This document shows, piece by piece, positions 22,601 to 33,871 of a stretch of 64,000 nucleotides of DNA (within the stretch, counting starts at the first letter, position 1; the number at the start of each line of letters is the position of its first letter). The notes beneath the pieces are model-generated. The model saw nothing but the letters and a program-made list of their open reading frames with translations, did no database searches and was not told the DNA's origin. This stretch comes from Effrenium voratum (Eukaryota > Sar > Dinophyceae > Suessiales > Symbiodiniaceae): assembly GCA_963377175.1 (NCBI GenBank), contig CAUJNA010000569.1:667484-731483 (forward strand), read 5' to 3'. The position numbers and the translations under genes were made by a program.

Positions 22601-23825
22601 CAGCCGGGCAGCCGTCAGTATCCAGCAAACCCTGGATGCGGGCATTCCTGAGGCGGGTCCGTGAAGGCCGTGGCACTGGCCAAATATGGCTCAACGCAAA
22701 CACCTGGCTTCCGAGAACAGCCAGCATGCACAGAAGAAGCTGAATGTGCAAGACAATACTTTAGGGCCAGGTGCTTGCTGCTGGGCTCAGAAATTGCAAC
22801 AACCTCACTTGTGCGCGTTTGCACGAGCAATGTGGCGGTGGCTCAAACCACAACAGCCCCTTAGTAAATGGAACCAAAGACTAACACCTGCGTAACCCTA
22901 GCCCTTTAATTTTGAGCCACACCCATGTCAGGCGTGTTGTTTTCCACCTGTTGAATCAAACCTCGCACCGTATGGAACATGGTGGTCGCTAGCTTGACAA
23001 GGACTCCAACAAGAGCCAGTACAAAGGCTATCACACGCTCTCAGGGAGTTGACAAACAATGTCCTATGAGCAGGCCTCACTATCACAGAATTTGACACTT
23101 CCAACGGCCCACTTCTTTCCAGAAGACCCTCGATCTCAGCATGACAACTTTCAGTGCCTACAAAGGAGTTATTTCCATGCTTTGTGAAACAATTCTTTGA
23201 TTACAGCCTACAGCCGAAGGCAAGTGCAACCTGGAAGCACCAACGGCTTGGGTGCCCAAACATCCGATCGCATAAACGCACGTGGACAACCAGAAGTGTT
23301 GCGAATGCCCATCCGCTTTTTCCATGATCGGACACCAGTTGAAAAAACACACTACCAAAACGACGGATGTGCACTCCTGCGAACCAATCAAGCGCAAAGT
23401 GAAGACGGGCACCACTAAAGGAACGCATTAAATTGCTGATGAAAGTTGTGGTAGGAATGACAGAATTGCCAGGCCAGCCTGGCTTGATTCAAACCCGACA
23501 CAGTGCTGTGTCACTTGCCGATTGCGGCTTCCCGCCTGAAGAGATACTCATAACCCAGTGACAGGCCAGATTCCTGCAACCGGCCAATCTCGTCGGTCAT
23601 GTTGGACAACAGCAGCACCAAGCACAAGGAACCCAAAATCAAAACAGCGAGCTAAGTCCACGCCATCCGTGTCCGGATGAGTTGACACCTGCGAACATTG
23701 TCTTCAAAAATGAACACGTTAAAACGACAGCTCCCTCATGCGAAATGCCTCTTGCATCTTGCTATTTGTAATTCAGTACAATAGTGTCTGTACTACCCGC
23801 CGGATTTACACCTCACTTGCGCTCG

Positions 23826-23856
<31 letters not shown>

Positions 23857-25544
23857 CCTGCCTGTGTGTGTGTTTCTCTGCGCGTGTGCGTCTGTGTGTG
23901 TGTCTGGGAGCGCGCCAGTCTTTGCTCAAGATGGTCAACAAGTTAATCTTCAAGCAGCGCTTATATCCGTCTTGCTCAGTGAGTCTGGCAAAGACTTGAC
24001 CGTGGTGGTGGCGGAAGGTGTTGCGCTCCTCCTGCTTGCTTCCCACGGTCCCGCTGTGACACAGAACTAAAAGCTCGCAAAAGCCCCTTGTTAGCTTTCA
24101 AACAGTTTCATGAAACATCTTGGGGAGGGGGGGTCAACTGCTGAAAAGAACCGGGGGATTGTGCAACATGTAAACGACCAATTCTTGAGGTGCCTCGACC
24201 TTGCCCTTGAGAAAATGCAACTAAACGGCGCTACCCTCCCTTGTCTTTGTGGGCTTAGCTTGACATTGCGCGTGATGCCTTGATCTACAAATTCCGTCGC
24301 TGGACTGTAGAAAGCAGTCCGCCCGGTTTGTGGTATTCACCTTCTGACTGTCCATCGATTCGTCAAATTACCCAACACTATGCAAACACTCCGTTCTGTC
24401 CGCACGACTTTGTCGATAGTTCTGAGCGCCTTGTCTGGGTAGGAAAACTTGAACTCCGTGCCCAAGCTCAGGCGCTCCGTGACCTTACGCACCTGGATCA
24501 GTGCAAGTGGGCGGAAGTCTCAAGAGTTTTGTTCGACGGATCTGGTGCAAACAGGGCAAGTGGCTTATAGGTTAAAAGCCGTCTGCAAAACTACATGTTC
24601 GGAAGACCAAGGGTTTGCCCGGGATAAACCCTGTCAGACATGCGCCAGCCGAGCGCTGGTTCGGGGAGAGGAGGGGGGGGAAGGATGCAAAGAAATGAGA
24701 ACTCCAGATTTGCTAGAAACCCAGGAGCATGGCGGATTGGGGTCCTTGAGTGGGAACGAGACATTGGGCCAAAACATGCGACACGTTTGGCATTGTTTCC
24801 GTTTAAATTTCTGGAAACCATTTGTCTGTGTTTGCTCCTAGAAGCCTACATGCTGCAGGCCATTGGCGGGCTTGCCAGACAAGGCGTTTCGGAAGTGGTA
24901 CCTCCCCCACTTCCTGTTCACGTGACAGTCCAAAAGAGGCCTATGTTGACACGTCTTGGCTGCAAACCAGCCCTGAAGATTGAAACACATTATTTGGATA
25001 CACCAGAGCGCGCGCCAGCCCTTGCTTCTTCGTGTTATGCTTCAAACCCATTGGCCCCCGCAGCGTGAAACGCAGGTGTTCTTGGTTACGCTACGCTGGC
25101 CAGTCACCGGGTGCGTCCTGGGCAAACTCTCCCGGTCTAACCACACTACATGTTGACAGGGCCGCCGCGAACTAAAAAATACTGTATCTTGGCAAGCCCA
25201 AAGAAGGGAAACCAACCATGCCGTAGTTTTGCAAAAAAACAACGGTTTCAGCCATTAGATTCACATTCCAGCGCTGTTAATGCGATCGCTCTACCAACCT
25301 TCTTTGCCTTCGGGCTGCTGCGCTTGAATGATCCCGGGCAATGGATCGATGTCGTGCACGCAGGTCATTACTCGTGAACTTTGCACGACTCACACTTTCC
25401 TTGTTTGTATGTCGTGCCGACAATAATCACTGCTAAACGCACCCTCCCCCCTCCCCCTCTAATACTAAGTCGGTCCCCTGGCAAAGGCCGGTTTTAGCGT
25501 TAGGTGGCCACCTGTTCCCGGAGCCGCCCCCGAAACTCTAAAGT
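19641..25544. other. 5.9 kb with no supported gene
   Basis: Frames up to 178 codons exist but overlap on both strands and show no domain, no internal repeat and no continuity across frames. Minor features are a G run at 20257-20290, C-rich stretches at 20345-20365 and 25440-25460, and a CT/GT microsatellite at 23820-23920. This could be intron or intergenic DNA of a host gene. The frame at 24280-24570 (WVGKLELRAQAQALRDLTHL) is the most protein-like but is not recognised. Confidence 0.4.
23820..23920. repeat. CT/GT microsatellite
   Basis: A (CT)n run at about 23825-23857 followed by TG-rich repeats to about 23915. Confidence 0.8.
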
Positions 25545-25735
25545 CGCTACTTCCCAGAGCTCCGGCTCAAAAAGTCGCAACTTTGTAGCGCAAACGTAGT
25601 AAAGAAAACGTACTCCCGGAGCTCCGGCTTGAAAGTCGCAACCTTGCAGCACAGCCGTAGTGAAGAAAACGTACTCCCGGAGCTCAGGCTCGAACAGCGC
25701 AACTTTGTAGTACAGCCGTTAAGGGAAAGTAGCGG
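25545..25735 (+). repeat. 61-bp repeat, third locus
   Basis: Three units, at about 25555, 25616 and 25676, with ACGTACTCCCGGAGCTCCGG, CTTGAAAGTCGCAACCTTG and CAGCACAGCCGTAGT. They abut the left arm of the palindrome. A single related unit lies at the mirrored end, 28400-28450. Confidence 0.8.
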
Positions 25736-26829
25736 CAACTAGCACTCCAGCCATGTGGAACCAGCACTCTGGAGCAAGATTTGATTGAGACAAGATCTGA
25801 CTGATGAAGTCTTGAAATTGAAGCAGCTGCGCAGCTTCTCCCTTAATCGGATGGGAGTTTGTGACAAAGGGGTGTTCTTTTTGTTCAGTGTTTCGGACCC
25901 AAAAGGGAACCTTCATGTTGACAACACCCCAGACCCACTCCGCCCGCCTTTGTGCGCTCACAGCTTTTGGCCACATAGATGGGTACTTCGCTCGGCTGCC
26001 GGCTCTGAGTAGCGGCTTTCGCGACATGCGCTTACCTGTCTGTGCTGAGCAAAGGCAATGACAGTAAATGACCGTGGGACCGTGAGATAACAAAATCAAC
26101 AGGCCTGCTTGATGGTTCCTTCGCGGATAGCTGCGTGATAATCTTGAGAATACACGTTGCTGTAATCCATCTTCAACTCTTTTTTCTTCTGCGGGCTTTT
26201 CTTCACGGGGGTGTCTTTCTTCTTGTCCTTTGCACGCTGCTGCCTGACCTTGGACTCTGGGGTCTCCATCTTTTTGCGTTTGGGGCCCTGCACCTTCTCC
26301 CTCGAGGTTACAGTCTGTCGCAGTTTGTACTGTTTGCTGCTTTCTGTTTTTGGGGACGTCGTTGGTTTTGCCCTTGGAGATGTCTGCTTGCGTTGAGGCC
26401 TTGGAATGGCGCGGCGCTGAGATTCCAAAGTACCCTGAGGCTGTGTTGGCTTGATTCTCAGAAGCTTTCGGTGGAAGCGGAGGGCCAAAAGCCTCGGCGC
26501 AAAAGGCGCCGCAGTGTATCAATTATGTTTTTCTCGGCAGTCCAAGCATCAGAACCACTGGCAGAAGGCTTGACCGCCCCATCGGCCTGGCAAGCAAGCA
26601 TTAGGCGCAGCACTTGAAGGGACATTGTTTGGAAGAAAAGAACTCAACCGAATCTTTGACGCAAATGGGTTCGAACATTTGGTTGGAAACTGTAGCAGTG
26701 TGACCTGGTCATTGCTGACTGTTTGCAGCTTGCAAAAGCACTGCCTCTTTGAAATGCATCTTCTTCTTCGCCGGTGAAGCAGGTAGGCAGGCCCTTAACC
26801 ACCCTTCAGGCTGGAGCATTCAAGGTGCA
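25725..26829. repeat. left arm of 1.1-kb inverted repeat
   Basis: Bases 25725-26829 are nearly the reverse complement of 27320-28415. The inner boundary is TTCAAGGTGC at 26819-26828 against GCACCTTGAA at 27321-27330. The outer boundary lies in AAGTAGCGGCAACTAGC (about 25726) against GCTAGTTGCGGCTACGTT (about 28380-28397). Differences are sparse within the coding part and increase toward the outer end, where small indels appear. High identity means a recent duplication or ongoing gene conversion. Confidence 0.9.
26096..26488 (-). CDS. lysine-rich basic protein, left-arm copy
   Basis: A 130-codon frame running outward from the palindrome centre. It is open upstream of the first call for about 10 more codons and has no firm ATG there. 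The middle is strongly basic with SP/TP dipeptides (KRKKMETPESKVRQQRAKDK, then KKDTPVKKSPQKKKELKMDY), as in disordered chromatin-binding or nuclear proteins. The C-terminus YSNVYSQDYHAAIREGTIKQ is better ordered. It differs from the right-arm copy by one residue over 130 (R for S near the start). An overlapping 267-codon frame also exists on this strand, but its composition is less protein-like. It could be an exon of a spliced gene: the stop follows CAGGCCTGT, which might be an exon end. Function unknown. Confidence 0.45.
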   Translation of the reverse strand: MALRFHRKLLRIKPTQPQGTLESQRRAIPRPQRKQTSPRAKPTTSPKTESSKQYKLRQTVTSREKVQGPKRKKMETPESKVRQQRAKDKKKDTPVKKSPQKKKELKMDYSNVYSQDYHAAIREGTIKQAC

Positions 26830-27319
26830 CAATGACTTCCTCTGTTGCAGGCCGGCTCCTCCACCGAAGGGGGTTTTTGTTTGCAAGGGGAGACTGTCCT
26901 AAAGGCTCATGACATCATCAGCATCAACCGTTGTGTCAGCTAGTGTAGCTGCAGGAATGCGATTGAACTGGTGGCATCAAGGAGTGCAGAGCCACCCCCG
27001 CGCTTTTCAGAATGAAATCTTTTGGCAATGGCAGTGCCCAGCGCCCATTCCCGCAACCCTCTGGCCACTCATCAGGCTTGGTTGGGTGCTCCCAGCTTTG
27101 CTGCATGCAGCAGGTGCTACGTCAGTGAGAGAAACATCTTGCAGCCGAGCGTGCGTGGAATCTAGCACCACTTGCCCAAGAGCATTTCGCTGACATAGGC
27201 TCTTAACGCTGTTCCCCTCACGCTGGAGATGTGGCCAGTGTGTCATTGCAGCTTCCCCCTTACTGGAGGCACAATAACACACACACATGCCATCATGGAT
27301 TTGCAGTGTCGAATCAGGC
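26830..27319. other. 490-bp spacer of the palindrome
   Basis: Single-copy sequence between the two arms, with a 94-codon + frame at 26909-27193 and an overlapping - frame. No domain is recognised. Confidence 0.6.
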
Positions 27320-28415
27320 TGCACCTTGAATGCTCCAGCCTGAAGGGTGGTTAACGGAAACGTTCAGTGCTTTGAGTCAGCGAAGGGCCCGCCTACCAAG
27401 AAGGGCAGTCAGCAATGACCAGGTCACACTGCTACAGTTTCCAACCAAATGTTCGAACCCATTTGCGTCAAGGATTCGGTTGAGTTCTTTTCTTCCAAAC
27501 AATGTCCCTTCAAGTGCTGCGCCTAATGCTTGCTTGCCAGGCCGATGGGGCGGTCAAGCCTTCTGCCAGTGGTTCTGATGCTTGGACTGCCGAGAAAAAC
27601 ATAATTGATACACTGCGGCGCCTTTTGCGCCGAGGTTTTTGGCCCTCAGCTTCCACCGAAAGCTTCTGAGAATCAAGCCAACACAGCCTCAGGGTACTTT
27701 GGAATCTCAGCGCCGCGCCATTCCAAGGCCTCAACGCAAGCAGACATCTCCAAGGGCAAAACCCACGACGTCCCCAAAAACAGAAAGCAGCAAACAGTAC
27801 AAACTGCGACAGACTGTAACCTCGAGGGAGAAGGTGCAGGGCCCCAAACGCAAAAAGATGGAGACCCCAGAGTCCAAGGTCAGGCAGCAGCGTGCAAAGG
27901 ACAAGAAGAAAGACACCCCCGTGAAGAAAAGCCCGCAGAAGAAAAAAGAGTTGAAGATGGATTACAGCAACGTGTATTCTCAAGATTATCACGCAGCTAT
28001 CCGCGAAGGAACCATCAAGCAGGCCTGTTGATTTTGTTATCTCACGGTCCCACGGTCATTTACTGTCATTGCTTTTGCTCAGCACAGACAGGTAAGCGCA
28101 TGTCGCGAAAGCCGCTACTCAGAACCGGCAGCCGAGCGAAGCACCCATCTATGTGGCCAAAAGCTGTGAGCGTACAAAGGCGGGCGGAGTGGGTCTGGGG
28201 TGTTGTCAACATGAAGGTTCCCTTTTGGACGCCATCGCAATGACTGAACAAAAAGGACACCCCTTTTTCACAAACTCCCATCCGATTAAGGGAGAAGCTG
28301 CGCAGCTGCTTCAATTTCAAGACTGGATCTTGTCTCAATCAAATCTTGCCCCAAGGTGCTTGTTCCAAGTGGTTGGAGCGCTAGTTGCGGCTACGTTCCC
28401 TTCGTAGTAAAGGAA
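27320..28415. repeat. right arm of 1.1-kb inverted repeat
   Basis: Partner of 25725-26829. It shows small deletions near 28230-28340 relative to the left arm (the left arm has CAAGATCTGACTGATGAAG where the right has CAAGATCCAG in reverse). Confidence 0.9.
27639..28031 (+). CDS. lysine-rich basic protein, right-arm copy
   Basis: Mirror copy of the 26096-26488 frame, 130 codons from a TTG, ending REGTIKQAC-stop. Identical apart from one residue, so neither copy has picked up a frame break while the flanking DNA has. That is weak evidence for constraint; recent duplication explains it equally well. The two copies diverge from the 490-bp spacer, so one bidirectional control region could serve both. 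No family is recognised. Confidence 0.45.
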   Translation: MALSFHRKLLRIKPTQPQGTLESQRRAIPRPQRKQTSPRAKPTTSPKTESSKQYKLRQTVTSREKVQGPKRKKMETPESKVRQQRAKDKKKDTPVKKSPQKKKELKMDYSNVYSQDYHAAIREGTIKQAC

Positions 28416-30115
28416 ACGAACTTCCGGAGCTCCGGCTCGAAAGCCGCACAGCCTAATACTCAGAACCACGGACCCTAATACTAAAACCCTCCAGCACGAG
28501 GCGAGGAATTCCCCTTTGTCTTGTTTCAGGGAGGCAGGCGACCCGTTTCTACAAAGAGCCGTCAATTAATAACTGTGGTTTGAAGAATTGAAGGTGCAGA
28601 AAAGGTTCCTTAAAAGCGCTGGATTTGGGCACGGGCGGGAAAATACGTACTTTAGAATTCGTTTAGCGTTGGCTATTCTAAAAGTAGTATTCCCAGATTT
28701 GGGATTTTCAATTATCGGGCTTCGTACTGGGGGACTGTTTAGCATTCAAATACCAATGCTCTTGCCAAGTGCCAGCAAGGTTGTTCTGACACACCCGTCA
28801 AACATGATTGCGCACCCATTGATATACGTAACGCGCGGGTTGCAGCCAAGCGTATGCTCTCAGAAAAACCACTGGCCAGCCGGCTTGAAAGAAGCTGATA
28901 AACAACATCAAGGATGAGCAGCAATGGGCTCAACTTGGTTGGTTGGCAGCGAACCTCCACCATTGTCCCAGCGCAAATGTGAACCTCACGCTGCGCCTGA
29001 CAGGCGTCCAACAAATTTACGGGTGGAAACATTCATGATTCCAATCTCGGGGAAACTCAACACGATCTCACTTGCTCAAAGCTGGGCTAGTTAGTTGACG
29101 TTCAAATCACAGACAAAAAAGGCAAGGAAATAGGTTGCCTTAGGGGCAGATGTCGGCAAGCGTGCGTTTCTCAAATGCTACAGGCGCCGCTGCACTTCAG
29201 CGTCGTCTGCCCATCTCCGGAAAGCTAGGCAGCCGGGAGCCCGGGCGAACTGCATTCTCAGTTCGTGCAGTTGGTTGGGGGCTCCTCAGTCAGCGTCGCC
29301 CGCGAAATTTGCCCAGACAAAGCGAAACCAGGCGAAAGCAAAATGCCCCTTACAGCACCCTCCCTCCCTCCCTCCCTCCCTCCCTCCCTCTCTCTCTCTC
29401 TCTCTCACACGTGCGTTAAAATCAAGAGAGGGGCACGTTTGGGCCCTAGTGTTTTCCATATGAAATGGTCGTTTTTGCAGACGTGCACCTCCGCAACTCC
29501 AAACATGCTAATCAGTAAAACCTTGTTGCGATCATATCTGCAGGGTACAGGATAAATCTTTTGTTAGGTACAAAGTTCAGAAAGTGAGCAACACAAACAT
29601 GAGCGCACCATAAAACACAAGGGTATACCATTAGCCAACCATATCTTTGCAAGGAACAAGTGTATGAGAACGTTATGACGAATTCTAATATATCAGTATG
29701 GTCAATTTTCTTTTGGGCGGTATTTCTTATTTCAGGTATATAGCTTCAACCAAAAGATTCGGGTCAGTATCAACTGAAAATTTCCAAGCACGAATACCTC
29801 AAGTGTTATAGGTGTATCTATAGAAAATGAATATCAAGACACCGACAAACTTAGATTGAACCTAGTCAGTAAGAAAGAGGCAACTATGCCTTTTGCCCAA
29901 GAAAAGCACAAGGTGCTTTAGACAGTATATCAAAAATGTTTTTCAACATGTCTTTGGTCAAGAACTCTGTCCTAGCGTTGAAAAAAGCTTCCCGCTGCTA
30001 TATTTCATGAATAAAAATCATCATGGTCCAGGTCTTGCTGGGACGAAGACAGCTCAGGAACTTGATGCAAAAGGGTGTAGGAAAAATACTTGTTGATGAA
30101 GACTTATCTTTACAA
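28416..30115. other. no gene recognised; short microsatellite
   Basis: Holds a CCCT/CT microsatellite at 29364-29408 and AT-rich sequence at 29560-29900. Frames are short. The copia element to the right stops abruptly at about 30115, so this flank was there before insertion or follows a deletion. Confidence 0.45.
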
Positions 30116-30408
30116 AAAGAAGCACGTGTAGACATGCTGCCGAGACGTCGCCCAGTCGTGCTACCCAGTTTGGTCATGACATCTGCAGCGAGGAGTGTCC
30201 GTAGCGTTGCGAAGAACGGTGTAGAAGCGTAAACGCAGTCTTTGTCCTCGATCTTCTCGGTGTAGATACTGCAACGTACGCCTGGTCCTTTCTTTCTATG
30301 GAACCATCTTGTTGCGATTGCTTCCCTGATGATTTCGTCGTCGAGTGTAGACGCATCTACCTTGCCGTAGACATCATGTAGTCTCATTTGATTTGATTCG
30401 TGTCTCAT
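30116..30408 (-). pseudogene. RT N-terminus of copy 1, truncated
   Basis: The frame holds ATRWFHRKKGPGVRC and VYASTPFFATLRTLLAA, matching TRWVHRKKGPGVRSR and VYASTPMFTTLRTLLAL of the sister. It lacks the RIVAKG segment, shifts frame near 30165 (GDVST region) and leaves homology at about 30116. Confidence 0.8.
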
Positions 30409-32560
30409 TCCTTCCAGTAGTTGTGTTTCGTCATAGTCTGCGTTGTCGAAGATTATGGGCTAGTCTGCAGAAGCGTCGTCGTTTGTTTAGGAGGCAACGG
30501 ATGTTCCGTTGGAGAGTGTCACTGCGTTGATGCTGTGGATCTTTGGTTGCTTCTTCTGTTGATCTGATGGTATTGTCTTTTGAAGTCTTTTGGGCTCTGG
30601 TTGGTCGCAGTACTTCTTCCAGAGTCATGCGTCGTAGTTCTTGTCGATGTGGTGGCGCCGGTAGTTTGTTGGATGTTGTCGTCCGGTTGGTGAAGTAGCC
30701 CTGGGGGCTGTCCGGTAGTGGTCGTCAAGTTGACGCCGAGGTTGACGGAAGTCTCGGCGGTGACGCGGCGCATTGTTGTTTCGTCGAGGGGTCTGCGACG
30801 ATGTCCGGAATCTTGCGTGTTTCGTCTCTTTTGTTCCGACGATTGAAGTTGCGTGTCCAGCAGTGTTGCCAATGACGGAATGTAGGTGTGGCCTCGTGGT
30901 GCCCAAGGTGTGCCGGAGACCTTGTTTAGTAGCGCAATGGCACACTTGAAACCTGGTTGTAGTCTTCGTACTGTTCTTGCTTTTAGTACGCCTTGTTTTG
31001 TTGCGACGCATTTTCTCCTGTTTCGGAAACTTTTCCGAGCCATATGCGTTTCTGCATTCGGAGTGAGATCGGCATTCGGAAGCTTCTTGTGTTGCGGTGG
31101 AAGGTAAAGTAATGATTCGCCAATTTTGGCAAATTGCTCGCTCGTAGTTTCTTCCCCAGCCGTGTTCGAGGCTTATGTAGCCGTCGGAGTGGATGACGTA
31201 GCAATTTACTGTCCATGCTGCGTGTCGCACTGTCCAAAGTAGTAGACAGCGCTTTGTAGACATTGTCCTGCTGTAGCAGTCATTTGGTTGGCTTTGGGTG
31301 CTGTTGCTTTTAAGAGCGCATTGAGGGTGTCTTCGTTGTAACTTTGTAATATGCCTTGCGTTCTGCCGCGCTCAAAGCTGAATGCTTCTAGGTTGTTGGT
31401 CATGCAGCCTATCATTGGTGGTTGGTCCGGAACCAACACCGCCATGCTACTTGAACGACGGGTTGTCGTGATTGTTGTTTCTTGTAATTGTCCTGACGTC
31501 CTTTGCCTTGTGCAGTTTTTGCGCGGCAGGTGCATCAGGTTGCGTTCTGCTATGTTGTGGGATTGATTGTTGTCATAGGCCTCTTGCTCTGTGTGCTTCA
31601 TGGTGTTCGTGGCGTTGCTCCTTGTCGTCGTTCTCTTGGAGGTATTCGTAGTCTTTACTTTGGTGCGCCTTGTTGCGCTGTTCCACTGGAATGGTACTGC
31701 TGCCTAGCCGATGACTGTCCAGTCATCCGTGCGTTATGAAACTTCGCCGAAGCGGCTGGCGTTCTGTGAGGTTCAACTCTGTTGCGGGGATGTCCTGGTC
31801 CATCTGTAGGTGTGAACAGTGTAGTTCTAAGTGATCGTCTCATCCAGTGTTCACCTTGTCTTTCCCAGTAGGCTTGGTTGTCTTCTTGTGCTGCTGGTGG
31901 TCTACGTGCGGTTGTTTGGTTGTGTAGTGTCTAGGTCTGTGGAAGGTGCTGCTTTGGGTCTCCACGGCTGTTTTGGAGTTCATAGTTGTAGCTTTGACTT
32001 TGCTGGCGGTGTTTCCTTTGCATATTGCGGTTGTGAGCTTTGTCTTGTTGGTGTAGTCTTTGTTGTCACCCGGTGCGTGGGTGTGCCTCTTCTTCGGAAT
32101 CTGGCTTCTCCAGTCCGTCATCACCTTCAAGTCTTCTCTGTAGTTCTTGTTTGGAAAGTGAGTTGGCTGGTAGTTGTTCTTGCTCTGTCGATGATGGGAA
32201 GTCGCCAATCATCTAGTTGTTTTTGCGGTGTTGGACTCGGATGGCGTAGTCACCATCAAGATCCAGTAGTCAGTGTTTCCACCAAGGATTCGCCTTAGTG
32301 TTTGGTCTGTGTGTGTTAGTGGTGCAACGTGTTATTGTTGTTGTTGCTTTGTTTTCTCTGCAGGTTGAATTACAGCAACGGGTTCTCCATTGCCTGTGCT
32401 CATTGGACAGATGTTGTGTCCCGTAAAAATATTGGTCTTTTCTGCTCGCAAGCAGACAAGCCTTGAGTGTCTGATTAGGCGTGCTTGTTGCTGTCCGTGG
32501 GCGCTGGTGCTGTGTCGTGGTTTGAAGTCGAGTCTATATCCTCTAGTAGTCTTGATGCAC
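30409..32560 (-). pseudogene. protease tail, tether, integrase and linker of copy 1
   Basis: In order: LIRHSRLVCLRAEK (protease tail, 32450), RTTLFTPTDGPGHP (tether, 31820), NLMHLPRKN (remnant zinc finger, 31530) with its cysteines lost, and GRTQGILQSYNEDTLNALL (31360) where the catalytic Asp of the sister (RGDNED) is Tyr. RNYERAICQ and the integrase C-terminus follow at 31150-30900. The frame changes at least five times. Confidence 0.75.
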
Positions 32561-32579
32561 ACAAACGTAGTAGGGCATC

Positions 32580-33620
32580 ATGAGCCTGAAGTTGTCCTGC
32601 TAACATTCTTGATGCCATAGACAGGGATCTTCTTGTTCGTATCGGTGTAGAGTTGTGGAACTGGTTCTCCGCAGGGTCGTAGTGGTGGATCCGGCGCATA
32701 GGCTTTTGGCAGGTGGTGGTATGACTTGAAGTTGAAGTACATGATGTAGTAAGTGATGTTGTCATCAGTTTTCTTTTGCTTCTGCTGTTGTGTTGCTGCT
32801 GCTACGTTGCAGCGCAGTTGCGTTTTGTCCTCTTGTAGGTACTGTTGGAAGTTGCTGCTGTGGACGTTGCATGAGGTTGCGTGCGACGCTTTCTTTTCAA
32901 GTAGATTTGGGGTTGCGCTTTCACGGTAGTGGCTTCGCTTGTCTGATGTGTCCAATTGTGAGGTGTGAGCCGTTGATGCCTCCAATGTAGTTTGCTGCAT
33001 CTTCATGGCTGCTTCCGTTCCAGGGCCGTAGTCGCTCCAATTCTCCTCCATGTAGTTTACATCATGCCCATATCCTTCTTCTCCTTCGTAGTATGACCGC
33101 TTTGTTGCAGCGCTCCTTTGGTCTGGGGGTAGTATTCCCATCTGGTAGCGCTGCGCCGTTGTCTTTCTTGCAGCGGTTGATGTCGTATTCCCCGCGCTTC
33201 GAAGAATGCAGGTTCTGGTACCTTGGAGAGATTGCCAACGCTTCGGGTTCGACTGGTAAGCTGCACCTGCTGCGCCAAAGTCGTAGTCTTTCACATCCAT
33301 TTGCATTGTAGCGGTTTTGTCGCGCTGCTGTAGCCGCTGCTGCTTAGCATGTGTTGATGAGGATGTAGCGTCGGTCTCTTGCGAGGTCTACTGCTCTTGT
33401 TGCTTGTGTAGGGTCGCGTATGTGTGCTCTGGTGCCTGCATCCTCAGTTTGTCGTGTAGCTACTTGCGCTAGTCGCAGCCCGTGTCGCAGTCTCGGTCTA
33501 TGAGTCCGAGAAACGCTTGTAGTGTGAACAGCCATTCTTCATACTGTGAGTAGTCGCGAGTGCAGAACGGTGGTGGCAGTTTGTCTTTGTGTACGCTTTG
33601 GGCGTAGTAGTTTGGCACGT
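32580..33620 (-). pseudogene. gag/protease relic of copy 1
   Basis: Starts at GTGCCAAACTAC (33620), where the sister element has ATGCCAAACTAC, so the start codon is mutated. KLPPPF, YEEWLFTLQAFLGL and ALPDG follow in changing frames. The frame 33306-32578 then joins YYEGEEGYGHDVNYMEEN directly, skipping the KGKG tract and the CCHC knuckle kept by the sister. Around 32700 the LANSGASAHVCPK protease motif of the sister is deleted (SYHHLPKAYAP). Further on, PYYVCV has Cys where the sister has a stop. Confidence 0.75.
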
Positions 33621-33677
33621 GATTGCCGTTGCAGTTGTTGTACTTACTGCTGTGTGCTGGAGGCTCCCCTATGTTTA

Positions 33678-33697
33678 GGATCTCAGCTCCGCTACCA
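33678..33697 (-). other. primer-binding site of copy 1
   Basis: On - the bases directly after the LTR are TGGTAGCGGAGCTGAGATCC. TGG pairs with the tRNA CCA end, and TGGTAGCGGAGC is close to the initiator-methionine-tRNA site TGGTATCAGAGC known from plant copia elements. First-strand cDNA synthesis would start here. Confidence 0.6.
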
Positions 33698-33871
33698 CAT
33701 TAAAATCAAACCGTAGTGTAACACAAGTGCAAGCGCTGTTATGTTGTTAACACAAACAGTGAAAACCTGTAGCCTGCACAGCTCCTGCTTTGCATGGGCT
33801 CACGTAGTTACAAGCTCAAGGCTAGCGGTCACGCACAAGCTATGCAATACCACACCACACGCACATTGACA
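33698..33871 (-). repeat. 5' LTR of copy 1
   Basis: About 174 bases that on - begin TGTCAATGTGC and end near GATTTTAATG, just before the primer-binding site. Parts (AACACAAGTGCAAGCGC..TGTT..AACACAAAC) align with the LTRs at 37892 and 45248, but overall identity is low. No partner copy is left. Confidence 0.6.

Larger units (their letters stand above)
30116..33871 (-). mobile_element. truncated Ty1/copia element, copy 1
   Basis: On - the order is 5' LTR, primer-binding site, gag, protease tail, tether, integrase, linker and the start of RT. The last matching base is about 30116; the palm of RT, RNase H and the 3' LTR are absent. It aligns with the element at 37892-45433 over its whole length with many substitutions and several large deletions, so both belong to one family. 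It is non-functional. Gag carries an internal deletion, the integrase zinc finger and the second catalytic Asp are lost, and frames are broken throughout. Confidence 0.85.

Noticed and set aside
23917..23931. CCAGTCTTTGCTCAAG just before an ATG
   Set aside because: Weaker leader match than the previous one; the following frame (71 codons) overlaps microsatellite-derived frames.
25719..26522. 267-codon frame on - across the left palindrome arm
   Set aside because: The right arm has lost part of it through indels, while the overlapping 130-codon basic frame is kept in both; I prefer the latter, without certainty.
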